NCBI GenBank assembly: GCA_040387375.1
Contig: JAZKDW010000041.1
Span: 142,181 to 206,180, forward strand
Direction of reading: 5' to 3'
Length of the DNA: 64,000 bases
Source of the DNA: JAZKDW01 sp040387375
GTDB lineage: Bacteria; Pseudomonadota; Gammaproteobacteria; Burkholderiales; Burkholderiaceae_D
In this document: one piece after another, positions 1-9,500 of the stretch
How positions within the stretch are numbered: position 1 is the stretch's first letter
Layout of the letters: each line of letters begins with the position of its first letter
Made by a program: the position numbers and the translations under genes
The notes under the pieces: generated by a model
The model's input: the letters and a program-made list of their open reading frames with translations, nothing else
Database searches by the model: none
What the model was told of the DNA's origin: nothing

Positions 1-50
1 TCATCTGGTACAGGCAGGAATTACACAAAATGGAATTTACAAAAAAGAAA

Positions 51-76
51 AAGGGTCATGATTTCTCATAACCCTT
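51..76 (-). terminator. Rho-independent terminator after tRNA-Lys
   Basis: On the minus strand an 11-bp stem (one G-U type mismatch) with a TTTC/GAAA tetraloop lies 20 bases past the tRNA 3' end and is followed by a T-rich run (complement of positions 40-50). This is a classic intrinsic terminator. Confidence 0.8.
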
Positions 77-95
77 CTTTTTACTACTGAATTTC

Positions 96-171
96 TGGTA
101 GGCCGTGCGGGATTCGAACCTGCGACCAACGGATTAAAAGTCCGCTGCTCTACCAGCTGAGCTAACGACCC
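96..171 (-). tRNA. tRNA-Lys (anticodon TTT)
   Basis: Read on the minus strand, the 76-nt cloverleaf starts GGGTCGTTAGCTCAGC, has anticodon TTT in the loop CTTTTAA, the T-arm GGTTCGAATCC and an encoded CCA end at 98-96. The acceptor stem pairs with G-U wobbles only. It closely matches bacterial elongator lysine tRNAs. It decodes AAA/AAG and stands alone, with its own terminator downstream. Confidence 0.97.
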
Positions 172-290
172 GAAAGACCGCAATTATAAGCAACTACCAA
201 GGCGTCTGTCAAATCCAGCTTCCATATTATTTAATGAAATCCGGATTTCATTCTCTTTCTCACCGGAGAGCCGCCTATCCGAAAGGCATG

Positions 291-1046
291 CTACTTGATC
301 AAAGGCAGGCGTTGCCTCGCCGTTTGCGCAACGGGTGAGCCCGGGTATTGCGCGATCAGTTTTTCAAGCGCCGCCTTTGCTGCCACTTTATCTTTCAATT
401 CCGAATATGAACTTGCAATGTTCAACAGCGCATCCGGTGCTTTCGGATTGTCCGGATAGTTGACCACGACGGTTTGCAGCGATGTAACTGCGTTGCGGAA
501 GTCACGTTGTGCGTAGTAGGCATTGCCTAGCCAGTAGTGCGCCGATGCGGCAAATCCCGATTGCGGATAACTGCGCAGGAAATTGGAAAAGCCCATGCCG
601 GCATTCTTGTAATCACCGGCCTTGAATAACTCCAGGGCCGCATCATACGTCTTCTGCTCGCCAGGATGGATGTCGACCTCCCTGCCGTCGACAGTGCCTT
701 TTTGCGGTTCCATTTTACGCAAGCGCCCATCAAGGTCAGTGTAGAAATCCTTTTGACGGCGCTGTTCATTGGCCAGTTCGTTGGCAAGCACCTCAATTTG
801 CCCGCGCAGTCTGGCGATCTCGCCGCGCAGCTGCTCGTTCTGACTGGCCATATCAAGGCCGATGGTTTTATCCGCCTTGTTGTCGATGCGTACCGAGAGA
901 GCGTCAATCCGGCCGCGAATGTCCAGAATCGCGCGGCGTGCTTCATCGTCATCGAACAGGCCGGCCTTTGCCTGTACCGGCGCGTAACAGAGGGCGGCTG
1001 TGAAGGCCGCCACGAGTGTCGATTTGATCAGCGTTTTCATAAGCAT
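291..1046 (-). CDS. cpoB: Cell division coordinator CpoB (YbgF)
   Basis: Periplasmic partner of Tol-Pal that coordinates outer-membrane constriction with septal peptidoglycan synthesis. The 251-aa product has a signal peptide (cleavage probably after APVQA), a coiled-coil trimerisation segment (roughly residues 35-115) and three tetratricopeptide repeats at the C-terminus (AHYWLGNAYYAQRDFRNAV and similar). The start chosen is the ATG at 1046, which overlaps the pal stop as TGATG and implies translational coupling; a second ATG at 1040 is possible. It is the last gene of the ybgC-tolQRAB-pal-cpoB row, the usual proteobacterial order. Confidence 0.95.
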   Translation of the reverse strand: MLMKTLIKSTLVAAFTAALCYAPVQAKAGLFDDDEARRAILDIRGRIDALSVRIDNKADKTIGLDMASQNEQLRGEIARLRGQIEVLANELANEQRRQKDFYTDLDGRLRKMEPQKGTVDGREVDIHPGEQKTYDAALELFKAGDYKNAGMGFSNFLRSYPQSGFAASAHYWLGNAYYAQRDFRNAVTSLQTVVVNYPDNPKAPDALLNIASSYSELKDKVAAKAALEKLIAQYPGSPVAQTARQRLPLIK

Positions 1047-1591
1047 CAATAGACGATGTCGGAACGGCGGTTTTCTGCCCACGCCGCATCATCACTGCCG
1101 AGCGCTTTCGGTTTTTCCTTGCCGAACGAGACGGCCTCCATCTGCGCATCGGATACGCCTAGCAGCGCCAGCGATTTGCGTACGGCTTCGGCGCGCTTCT
1201 GACCCAAGGCAAGGTTGTATTCCCGGCCTCCGCGTTCATCGGTATTGCCCTGGATGACGATCTTGCGGGCCTTGTTCATTACAAGATAACGGGCGTGAGC
1301 TTCCACCACGGGTTTGAATTCATCCTTGACGATATAACTGTCCAGATCGAAGTAGACGCTGCGCCGGGCGAGGATGCCTTGCGGGTCGTTGATCGGATCC
1401 GATGACGGTGCAGCGGTGACCGTCGACACGCTGCGCGGATCGACACTGCCTTGCTGGGCAGGCATGGAGGAGCGGGCCGCCCCCGCACGATCTTCGACCG
1501 GCACGTTCTTATCGTCCAGCTTGACCGATGAACACGCGCTGAACAGCAGGGCGCTCGATAGGATGATGGGTAAGGTAATTTGAATGCGCAT
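1046..1591 (-). CDS. pal: Peptidoglycan-associated lipoprotein Pal
   Basis: Outer-membrane lipoprotein that binds peptidoglycan non-covalently and is mobilised by TolB and TolA. The 181-aa protein has a lipobox ending in Cys20 (LLFSAC) and a C-terminal OmpA-like domain with the diaminopimelate-binding region NTDERGGREYNLALGQKRA. Length and domain order are normal for the family. It lies 26 bases after tolB and overlaps the cpoB start by one base. Confidence 0.97.
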   Translation of the reverse strand: MRIQITLPIILSSALLFSACSSVKLDDKNVPVEDRAGAARSSMPAQQGSVDPRSVSTVTAAPSSDPINDPQGILARRSVYFDLDSYIVKDEFKPVVEAHARYLVMNKARKIVIQGNTDERGGREYNLALGQKRAEAVRKSLALLGVSDAQMEAVSFGKEKPKALGSDDAAWAENRRSDIVY

Positions 1592-1617
1592 GTAATTCTC
1601 CTTTTGATTATCCTGCG

Positions 1618-2889
1618 TTATTTCATGAAGGGGCCCCAGGTCGGCTCCCTGATGTCACCAGCCTGGGTGGTCAAGCGATGCTTTACGCGGCCATCCACGG
1701 AGACCACCGCGAGTGAACCGCGGCGGCCGGACTCGGTCGCGTACATGAGATATTTGCCGTTAGGCGAAAAGCTGGGTGATTCATCTTTGACCGTGTCGGA
1801 GAGTCGTTGTTCTTGCCCGTTTGTCAAATCTAGCACAAAGAGCTGAAACCGGCCGTCGCGGCGCGAGATGTAGGCGAGGTTCTTGCCGTCCGGTGAAATG
1901 CGTGGACTGATGTTGTAGGTGCCGTTGAAGGTGACGCGACTGGCGTCTCCGCCTGACGCATTCATCTTGTAGATCTGCGGGCCACCGCTGCGGTCACTGG
2001 TGAAATAGATACTTTTCCCATCGGCTGAAAACTGTGGTTCGGTATCGATGCCATTGGTATTGGTCAGGCGGCGTAGATTACTGCCATCGGCATCGACCAT
2101 GAAAACCTGGGTCAGGCCTTCACGCGATAACGCCACTGCCAGTTTCGATCCGTCCGGTGACCATGATGGCGCCGAATTGCTGCCCTTGAAATTGGCGACG
2201 ACAATGCGCTGCCTGGTTGACAGGTTCTGTACGTAGACCACTGGCTTCTTGTTCTCGAAGGAGACGTAGGCGACTCGCGTGCCGTCCGGCGACCAGGCAG
2301 GCGAAATGATCGGCTCGTTGGAGCGCAATGCGACATTGGTGCCTTCGCCATCGGAGTCGGCGACTTCGAGCCGATATTCGTTGCCGACCTTGGTGACGTA
2401 GGCAATGCGAGTGGCGAACGAGCCGCGTGCGCCGATCAGCTTTTCGTAAATATCATCGGCGATCTTGTGTGCGGTGACGCGGGTGTACTGAGGTGCCGCC
2501 GCCAGTGCCAGGGCGGACAGTTGCGCCGATTTGACGGTGTCGAGCAGTTTGTAGCGGACATCAAAGCGGCCGTCGGCCAGACGTTGCACGCTGCCGATCA
2601 CGAGCGCATCGGCGCCGCGCGATTTCCACTCGCCATAGTTGATCTGGGAATTTTCGGACATCGCATTGCCGGTATCGATGATCTTGAAGAAGCCGCTGCG
2701 CGCAAGATCCGACTTGATGATGGCGGTCACCTGTTGCGGTGCAATCGATTCATCGGCGAAACCGGCGATCGCAATGGGGATCTGGTTGGCGCCGACGCCG
2801 GAGGTTTCAATTCGCAATTGGGCATGTACCAGGGTGCTGATAGTCATGCCAGCGATGGCGAGGCCGCGTAAAAATGAAATTTTATTCAT
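1618..2889 (-). CDS. tolB: Tol-Pal system protein TolB
   Basis: Periplasmic beta-propeller protein that binds Pal and TolA. The 423-aa product has a Sec signal peptide (cleavage after TLVHA), an N-terminal alpha/beta domain (about 25-160) and six propeller blades with repeated SPAWSPDG, APSWSPDG and SPSFSPNG motifs (about 190-420). It begins three bases after the tolA stop and precedes pal, as in other Tol operons. Confidence 0.97.
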   Translation of the reverse strand: MNKISFLRGLAIAGMTISTLVHAQLRIETSGVGANQIPIAIAGFADESIAPQQVTAIIKSDLARSGFFKIIDTGNAMSENSQINYGEWKSRGADALVIGSVQRLADGRFDVRYKLLDTVKSAQLSALALAAAPQYTRVTAHKIADDIYEKLIGARGSFATRIAYVTKVGNEYRLEVADSDGEGTNVALRSNEPIISPAWSPDGTRVAYVSFENKKPVVYVQNLSTRQRIVVANFKGSNSAPSWSPDGSKLAVALSREGLTQVFMVDADGSNLRRLTNTNGIDTEPQFSADGKSIYFTSDRSGGPQIYKMNASGGDASRVTFNGTYNISPRISPDGKNLAYISRRDGRFQLFVLDLTNGQEQRLSDTVKDESPSFSPNGKYLMYATESGRRGSLAVVSVDGRVKHRLTTQAGDIREPTWGPFMK

Positions 2890-2892
2890 GAG

Positions 2893-3888
2893 TTATTGGT
2901 CCTTCGGTTTATGGCTGCCGATAAAACTTGAGGGTACCGTACCGGAATTATCCTTCGGGTAGGGTTGGGACTTTTCAATCGCGCGCCGCACCGCCTCATC
3001 AAATCCCGGTACGCCTGATGACTTGGATTTGCGCATCCCGCTGACTGAGCCGTCGGGTAATAATTGAACCAGATACTCTACCGGAAGATTTCCGGACAAA
3101 TTGTCGGGTACATTAAAAACGATATTCGATTTGATCTTGGCAGCGATGCGATTTATATAAGCCGCATCAGCCTTCCCACCTTGCGCTTTGGACGCGCTGC
3201 CAGTCCCACCTGTGCCCGCCTGGCTCTGAATGCGATTCATATCCTCCCGAAGGCGTGCGTCGCTGGCAGCGATGTCAGCGGCTTCGGCGGCGGCGGCCTT
3301 GCGCTTCTTTTCCGCCTCGGCCTTTTGGGCTTGTTCCTCTGCGCTTTTCCGCTTGGCGGCGTCAGCTTTTTCTTTGGCGGCCATTTTCTGCTGCTGCTTC
3401 TGCTGTTCCAGTTTCGCCTCGCGTTCTTCTTCCAGGCGTTCTTTCGCTTCCTGCTGCTTGCGCTTTTTCAGATCCTCTTCCCGCCGTTCTTTCTCTTCCT
3501 GCTGCTTGCGTTTTTTCTTTTCCTGTTCGAGTGCGATATCCGCCTTGGCGACCGGGGCTTGGGTCTCACGTGGCTTGGGGATGTCCTTGGCGACTGGTTT
3601 TGGCTCTGGCTTTTCTTCCCGTTGCGGTTGTGGCTTTACTTCCGGCTTCACCTCCGGCTTCGGCTCTGGCTTTACTTCCGGCTTTGGTTCTGGCGGCTGT
3701 GCCCGTGGTGCAGCTGCGAGGGGCTGAGGGCTCCACACTTCGGCTTCGACGGCAACCGGCTCCTCATTCTGCCAGCGCACGCCGAACCAGAGCAATGCGA
3801 ACAAGGCGGCATGCACCACTACCGCCAACACAATCGCGCGCCAGCGGCCGGCGTCATTGGGTACCTTATAGGGAGTGCTGTCAGTCAT
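2893..3888 (-). CDS. tolA: Cell envelope protein TolA
   Basis: Links the TolQR motor in the inner membrane to TolB/Pal at the outer membrane. The 331-aa protein has one N-terminal membrane helix (about 17-37), a proline/lysine/glutamate-rich stretch with PEPKPEVKPE repeats (about 60-110), a long charged helix rich in K, E, Q and A (about 115-215), and a C-terminal TonB-like domain (about 240-331) with YLVQLLPDGSVSGM. The repetitive helix explains the long opposite-strand open frames here, which are not genes. Confidence 0.95.
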   Translation of the reverse strand: MTDSTPYKVPNDAGRWRAIVLAVVVHAALFALLWFGVRWQNEEPVAVEAEVWSPQPLAAAPRAQPPEPKPEVKPEPKPEVKPEVKPQPQREEKPEPKPVAKDIPKPRETQAPVAKADIALEQEKKKRKQQEEKERREEDLKKRKQQEAKERLEEEREAKLEQQKQQQKMAAKEKADAAKRKSAEEQAQKAEAEKKRKAAAAEAADIAASDARLREDMNRIQSQAGTGGTGSASKAQGGKADAAYINRIAAKIKSNIVFNVPDNLSGNLPVEYLVQLLPDGSVSGMRKSKSSGVPGFDEAVRRAIEKSQPYPKDNSGTVPSSFIGSHKPKDQ

Positions 3889-3897
3889 AAAAAATCA

Positions 3898-4338
3898 TCA
3901 CCTGGTCGCAAGACCCACGCGATCTATGCCGAGTTTTTTTGCTTCCGAAATCGCCTGGATCACTTCGTCATACTGGATATCCTTGTCAGCCGAAATCATC
4001 AGGGGAAGATCAGGATTGGTCCGATGCAGCACACCCAGCTTGCGAATCAGATCGGCGCGGCCGGCGGCCGGGTCGGCTTTGCCCGCGCCGTTCTTTTGTC
4101 CGTTAATGCTGATGGTAGCGGTCGTATCCGCCTTCAGATTGATCTGGATATATTCGGATGGGGGCAATGTGGACTTGCCCGCGGTCGGCAAATTGATCAC
4201 ACTCGGATTGGTCAGCGGCGCCGCCACCATGAAAATCACCAACAGGACCAGCATCACGTCGATGTAGGGCACGACGTTGATCTCGGACTTGAATTTGCGG
4301 GTGCGGCCGCCGCGCAGCGATGAGGAGGGATTTGGCAT
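3898..4338 (-). CDS. tolR: Biopolymer transport protein TolR
   Basis: Proton-motive-force motor subunit of Tol-Pal (ExbD/TolR family), 146 aa. A single membrane helix follows a basic N-terminus and carries the conserved protonatable aspartate in YIDVMLVLLVIFMV (Asp27). The periplasmic domain includes PLMISADKDIQYDEV. The start overlaps the last base of the tolQ stop region, so the two are probably translationally coupled. Confidence 0.96.
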   Translation of the reverse strand: MPNPSSSLRGGRTRKFKSEINVVPYIDVMLVLLVIFMVAAPLTNPSVINLPTAGKSTLPPSEYIQINLKADTTATISINGQKNGAGKADPAAGRADLIRKLGVLHRTNPDLPLMISADKDIQYDEVIQAISEAKKLGIDRVGLATR

Positions 4339-5039
4339 CAGCGCGACTGCCTCTGGAGGATATTGGAAAATTCCTCGATAAAACTTTCAAAACGGATGGC
4401 AAGACGGTCGATGTCGTGTGAATAACGATTGTAGGCGACCACCGCGGGGATGGCGGCAAACAGGCCGATCGCAGTGGCAATCAGTGCTTCGGCGATGCCG
4501 GGTGCGACTGACGCCAGCGTCGCCTGCTGCACATTGGCCAGTCCCCGGAACGCGTTCATGATCCCCCACACGGTGCCGAACAAACCGACATACGGCGACA
4601 CCGAACCGACCGATGCCAAGAATGCCAGGTGCGATTCGAGTGCATCCATTTCGCGCTGATAGGAAGCCCGCATGGCGCGCCGCGCGCCGTCCAGCATGGC
4701 GCCAGCGTCGATTACATCCTTTTGTGAATATGAGGCCTTGGCTTTATTAAATTCACCCATGCCGGATTCAAAGATGCGTTCCATCGCGCCGCCGGATCCA
4801 TTACGTTGGCGCCGGCTGGACGTCGCATCTTCATATAACGCACCAAGGCTGCCGCCGGACCAGAAAGCCCGCTCAAAGTCTTCGGTCTGCGCTTGCGCGT
4901 TCCGGATGGCAAACATTTTGCGGAAAATATAAGTCCAGCTGATCACCGACACGGCTAGCAAAAGCGCCATGACAAGCTGCACGATCAGGGAGGCGTTGGT
5001 GATGAGGGATAGGAATGAAAGATCTTGAGTGACGGTCAT
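4338..5039 (-). CDS. tolQ: Tol-Pal motor protein TolQ
   Basis: Inner-membrane channel subunit of the Tol motor (ExbB/TolQ family). The 233-aa protein has an N-terminal membrane helix (about 15-38), a cytoplasmic loop and two C-terminal helices containing SVSPYVGLFGTVWGIMNAF and GIAEALIATAIGLFAAIPAVVAYN, the family signatures. The ATG at 5039 (MTVTQDLSF) is preferred over an upstream ATG at 5102, which would add 21 residues not typical of TolQ. Unlike many Tol operons, 380 bases separate it from ybgC. Confidence 0.95.
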   Translation of the reverse strand: MTVTQDLSFLSLITNASLIVQLVMALLLAVSVISWTYIFRKMFAIRNAQAQTEDFERAFWSGGSLGALYEDATSSRRQRNGSGGAMERIFESGMGEFNKAKASYSQKDVIDAGAMLDGARRAMRASYQREMDALESHLAFLASVGSVSPYVGLFGTVWGIMNAFRGLANVQQATLASVAPGIAEALIATAIGLFAAIPAVVAYNRYSHDIDRLAIRFESFIEEFSNILQRQSR

Positions 5040-5419
5040 GTAGGTTGATGTAGTAGTTCGGTGCGCGTTAATTGTATCCGCAAAATCCATGCATTTCGCC
5101 AATAAGATCTTGCTTCATCGGGTCTTGATGCGATCTGAGCTGTTGGCATCCAGTGGGCCACCGGGCGCCGGACCTCCCATCCGCGCATTTTTTGCGACAT
5201 TCGTCGCAGTAGCCATCACAGGGCAAATCTGCGCTTGAAACCGCAGACCGTTACGCAGGCGGGCAGCATGCTGCCCTCGGCGACCCCCCACCGAATTCCC
5301 TGCTCCACCCTCGCGAGAGCCGGGCTATCGCTGTGGTTCTTCCTTTTTCTGACGCAAAAAAATCATTGGATTTTTTTATTTGCGTACTTTTGTTACCAAA
5401 TGACCCATCAGAACCCCCG
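5040..5419. other. Gene-free ybgC-tolQ spacer with a perfect palindrome
   Basis: No convincing coding potential on either strand. The spacer holds a perfect 16-bp palindrome without a loop, GGGCAGCATGCTGCCC (5261-5276). Just after ybgC there is an A/T-rich inverted repeat (about 5351-5388, arms GACGCAAAAAAATC and GATTTTTTTATTTGCGT) that may terminate ybgC. A promoter for tolQ is expected here but none is obvious. Confidence 0.5.
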
Positions 5420-5839
5420 CTACGAGGCTTCCTTTATTATTTTCAACACGTCGTCCGGGATTGCTGTCGGGCGAAACGATGCCGTATCGACGCAACCTAC
5501 CTTGATCCGCCCGGCTGCAAGCAACTCATGGCCGGTTTCGGTTATGCGCCACGCTTGTTGTACAAAATGCACCGAAGCGCGCCCAAGGCGTTCGACAACA
5601 ACACTTACTTTGAGTTCATTATCCAGTTTGGCCGGCGCATGATAGTCGACCGCGGTACTCTTTACGATGAACATGACGTGATGTGTTTCAGTTAATTTCT
5701 GTTGACTAATGCCAGCAGCTCGCAGCCATTCGGTGCGGGCGCGTTCAAAGAACTTGAGGTAGTTTGCATAAAACACTACACCTCCGGTGTCAGTGTCTTC
5801 ATAGTAGACGCGCAAAATCCAACTGAAATTGTCGATCAT
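5420..5839 (-). CDS. ybgC: Tol-associated acyl-CoA thioesterase YbgC
   Basis: Hot-dog-fold thioesterase of the 4-hydroxybenzoyl-CoA thioesterase type, 139 aa, usual first gene of Tol-Pal operons. The sequence begins RVYYEDTDTGGVVFYANYLKFFERARTEWLR, containing the catalytic Asp of the DTDTGGVVY-type motif. It acts in the cytoplasm on short-chain or phospholipid-related acyl-CoAs in characterised homologues; its role in envelope function is not fully settled. Length is normal. Confidence 0.95.
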   Translation of the reverse strand: MIDNFSWILRVYYEDTDTGGVVFYANYLKFFERARTEWLRAAGISQQKLTETHHVMFIVKSTAVDYHAPAKLDNELKVSVVVERLGRASVHFVQQAWRITETGHELLAAGRIKVGCVDTASFRPTAIPDDVLKIIKEAS

Positions 5840-6029
5840 TGTGTATTTGTCCGTTTACCAGGGCTCTTCCCGGCGTGCAGATGCATGTGCGCGCCGAATG
5901 GATTCTTCTGTAATGAGAAGAGTGCCAAAATTGTAGCCGAAAGGGTCGCAACACCGGAACCGATTGTTTCGGGAAGCGGTTGTGCGATAGAAATACAAGA
6001 GGAGGCTCGGGTGGCTCCCGGCCTTGGTA

Positions 6030-6464
6030 TTACCAGGACAGGTTTCCCCAAGCCCGGGTACCGGACGAGTTGATGGATATATTGCCATCGAGGGACTGGG
6101 TCGACCCAGTGACCGGGGTCGCAGTCAATGTGTAGGTTTGGCCGGAGGTGGCGGGAGTCACTGTTATGTTGTATTTGTTGTCGCTGCTTTTGCCTGACGT
6201 CTTGCCGAGGCCGCCGTCCGATCTTCCATTGTAATTATTCGTCACACTGGCCGAATAGCCATTTGAATTCAGATAAATTTTTTCCTGAAGGTTGGCGAGT
6301 TCGGTAAGCTCCGCCATTGCCGCCTGCCTGCTTGATCTGATGACATAACTGCTGTAGCTCGGATAGGCTATCCCAGTCAGTATCGCAATAATGACCACGA
6401 CTACCATCAATTCGATTAGTGTGAAGCCGCGACCAGGGCAAGGTTTTCCAATGGTTTTTTTCAT
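6030..6464 (-). CDS. Type IV pilin-like protein (PilE/PilA family)
   Basis: Prepilin of 144 aa: a short basic leader ending in G, then FTLIELMVVVVIIAILTGIAYPSY, with Glu5 of the mature protein conserved. This segment is cleaved and N-methylated by the prepilin peptidase. The start ATG at 6464 (MKKTIGKPCPGRG) is preferred; a longer frame from 6509 adds an unlikely 15-residue extension. It is the last gene of the minus-strand tip operon, 87 bases after pilY1. It could be a PilE-like minor pilin rather than the major subunit. Confidence 0.88.
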   Translation of the reverse strand: MKKTIGKPCPGRGFTLIELMVVVVIIAILTGIAYPSYSSYVIRSSRQAAMAELTELANLQEKIYLNSNGYSASVTNNYNGRSDGGLGKTSGKSSDNKYNITVTPATSGQTYTLTATPVTGSTQSLDGNISINSSGTRAWGNLSW

Positions 6465-6551
6465 GGTTGGTTCCGTGTTGTGCTGACCTTTTCTGCGCGA
6501 ATGTTTCATTGATCGTGCCTGTGCGAATTTTTCTTCAGCGGTCGAGGTGAT

Positions 6552-9500
6552 CTAATTTCGCAAGAGTTCATTCCAGGATATCCGTCCTGTTTTTGAAGAA
6601 CTGCGTTTTTCATCCCCGCCCGTGTTAGGCAACTGGCTCTGAGGCGGAGGATTTGGATTCTGACCCACTGTCGGAGCGGGGATCTGAGAAGGGGCAGTTG
6701 TTGAAGGAGGCGGCGCAGGCGCGGGCGCAGGCGCAGGCACAGGCGCAGGCGGAGTTGGGGGCGGAAGCGCAGGCGCGGGCGCAGGAGCGGGCGCAGGCGC
6801 GGGAGCAGGTGCAACAATCACGCCAAAGTTGCCGCCTTTCGGATCATCGGAACCGGTCGCCGGTGTTCCGTCCCTTGAGGATGTCAGATCCGGCGGAGGG
6901 GTCTTTGTCCAACCGGAGTCCCCATAACATGCATGGTGATGCCAATAAACAGCGTATTCCGCCAGAACGAATTCTTCGAATTTCGCGGCCTTCACCCGGT
7001 AGCCGTATTCAGGGCGTCCGGCTACATTTTGCTCGAGTGCGTCATTTGGCGTGTTGGCCTCGATAATCTGGAATACAAGTGCGCCGTTGCGGCGCACGCC
7101 GGTATTGACGCTGTTCGTACCAGGACCATCGGTGCCGTTGGCGGGGGGGGTGACCGGATGGAACAAGGTGGCGTTCAACCCGCCAGGAGTACCTGAGCTA
7201 TCCCACACGCAATTATAGATGGTCGGATGCAGCCCCACCCTTGTGTCATTATTTCCCAGCCAGTCTTTTGCTGACATTGCGTCAACCGGCATATTAAAAA
7301 CAAAGTTTCTGATCGTGGATCGGTTGTAAGTCGTCAGCAGGTTCACGTCCAGCGTGTTCGAACTTGTGAAGTCTTTTACCGGACGATATGGATTGTCGCC
7401 AATTTTCAGCTGCACGGCCGGATTCAGGTATTGGTTATGTACCAGTAGCTTGAAATTTGTCGTGGTGCTGCTAATTGCGTTAGCCAGGTTATATCTTGGT
7501 TCACTGGCGTTAAGCATGTTGATTCCAGTGACATTGTAAATATCATCATACTGGTGCTGGTGAATAATATTGACCGGGCATAAGGTAATGCTGTCCGCTC
7601 CTCCCTGGACAGGGACGATGGTCGCGGGGATTGTTCCGCCCGATGTCGTGATGCTGATGGTTCCGTTGTAAGCGGGGCCCGCAAGGTTGGCCGCGATGTC
7701 TACCCTGATCCCGTTATCAGTCGCATTGTATGTATCGTTATACTGGTTCCGGACTACCCAGTCCGCCAGTTGGGAAGCGTTTACCGACGGCGGATTGCCA
7801 CTGACGATCACTCTGGAGCCGACCTTGATGGTCAGGCTGGTCAGGTTCACCTTCCCTGAAAAATTAAAGTTGATCCACCCGCTGCCTCGTGTGGTGTGGT
7901 GTCTGCAGAGGGTCGGCTGTCTATAGGTTAAATCAATATCGAAATGGCCTCTAGCGACACCTCTTTCCGGAATGGGGCCAGGCGTCAGAATTGCCGGTGG
8001 CGGTGTTTCTTCGACAGCCGGTGGGATTGTGGGCGGGGGATCAATGGGGGGCGATGGTGTCGGGATGACAGGCGGTGTTGCAGGGGGCGGCGGTGAAAGC
8101 ACATCCGGGTTTTCATTCAAGAACGTGATGTTCAGTGATTGCAGCTCCAGCAGAATCGGATGGGAAGCGACCCCCATGTTGATCAGTTTCCCTGCGGGGA
8201 TGCCAAGGCTACCCTCGATCGGATCTCCCACGTTCCTGGGCGATTGCGGACGATCGGCCTCGGTGTATTTGACCCTGTCCGCATCATTCAGCAGCAGGTC
8301 TCCATTCATATCGAAGAATGGTGAATTTTCAGCACCGCCGGAAAGGTAATTGAGCTCCATCAGCCAATTTTCACCAGTGGGTGAATTGGCAGTTCCGGGG
8401 ATAGTCGGATTGTAGGCGGTGAAATAAAATCGACTGTTTTCCTGGAATACGCCGTCGCCAATAATGCGCTCTCCCGGGGGTAGCGCGACCTTCCATCCCC
8501 TGTTTCCACCCGCCGTCCAGTTCGGCTGATTATTTGTCCCAAGCACACGTACCCTTTTGCTGGCATCCCCGAGGGTATACAGTCGTTCGGCCAGTGTCTG
8601 TGTCAACAGCGTTTGATTGGTGGCGGGAGCGCCGTCCCATATGCCGTACGCATAATGGACGGTGTTGTCGGTCGCGTCGGCAGCCGATAACATGCGCCCG
8701 GTTCCGAACGTGACCATGTAACCGCCTTCCGGATGGCGACTGGCGGCGGGCGCCGCGGTGATGGCTTGGGCGGGAGTGGTTTGGTGCAGCAAGGTTTTGG
8801 TCCAATTTGCCTTGTCGCTTGAGCTCAGGTCGAATTTCCACAGCCTGCCGTTCAAGTCGCCGGCATAAGCCTGGACGACGACGCCGTCGCTGTTGGTGAC
8901 GAGAAAAGGGGATGACAAGCCATTGTTGGGATCGAGCGTGGCGCCCGGCGCATCCACGGAAATTTCGCGAACGAGCTGGCCTGTCTCGATCGAAATGATG
9001 AACAGGGATGCCTGGCCGGTTCCATTGTTGTAACCGTTGCCGGCGATTGCCACGTAATCGCCGGTACTGAGTTTGGCGATTTGCGGGGTACCGTAGGTAT
9101 AGCCAAGATTGGCGTAAGGCATCGCACCCGGGGTATTGGTTTTATCAGGCGTGATTTCCCACAGGATTTTGTTTTTTGCGCTACTTTCACTGTCAGGCCT
9201 CGGGCTGGTGACATCGAGCGCAAACAATCCCTTTCCGCCGGCGCCCAGGCCGCCCACCAGAATAGTCTTGCTCACGGTTGTATTGTCGGCCGCACGCGTC
9301 CTGACATTGCCGACACTGATGCCGCCGTCAACGAAGTAGGTGTGTGTGTATGGATGTTGCGCAAGCCGCTTCAATCCGGGAATCAGCATTGAAGGAATGT
9401 AGGCCCACAATTCCTTGCCACTTCCAGGTCCGGTTTTTGACGCGTCGAAGACATGCAGCATGCCGTCGTTCGCGCCGACGAAGAGTACCGGACTGCCACC

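Noticed and set aside
3064..4323. Long plus-strand open frame (419 codons) opposite tolA and tolR
   Set aside because: It is the mirror of the K/E/Q/A-rich tolA helix; composition is Leu/Phe/Arg low complexity, there is no ribosome site, and both tolA and tolR are clear on the other strand.
5835..6088. Small minus-strand frames between ybgC and the pilin gene
   Set aside because: They overlap the coding ends, lack ribosome sites and show no protein-like composition.
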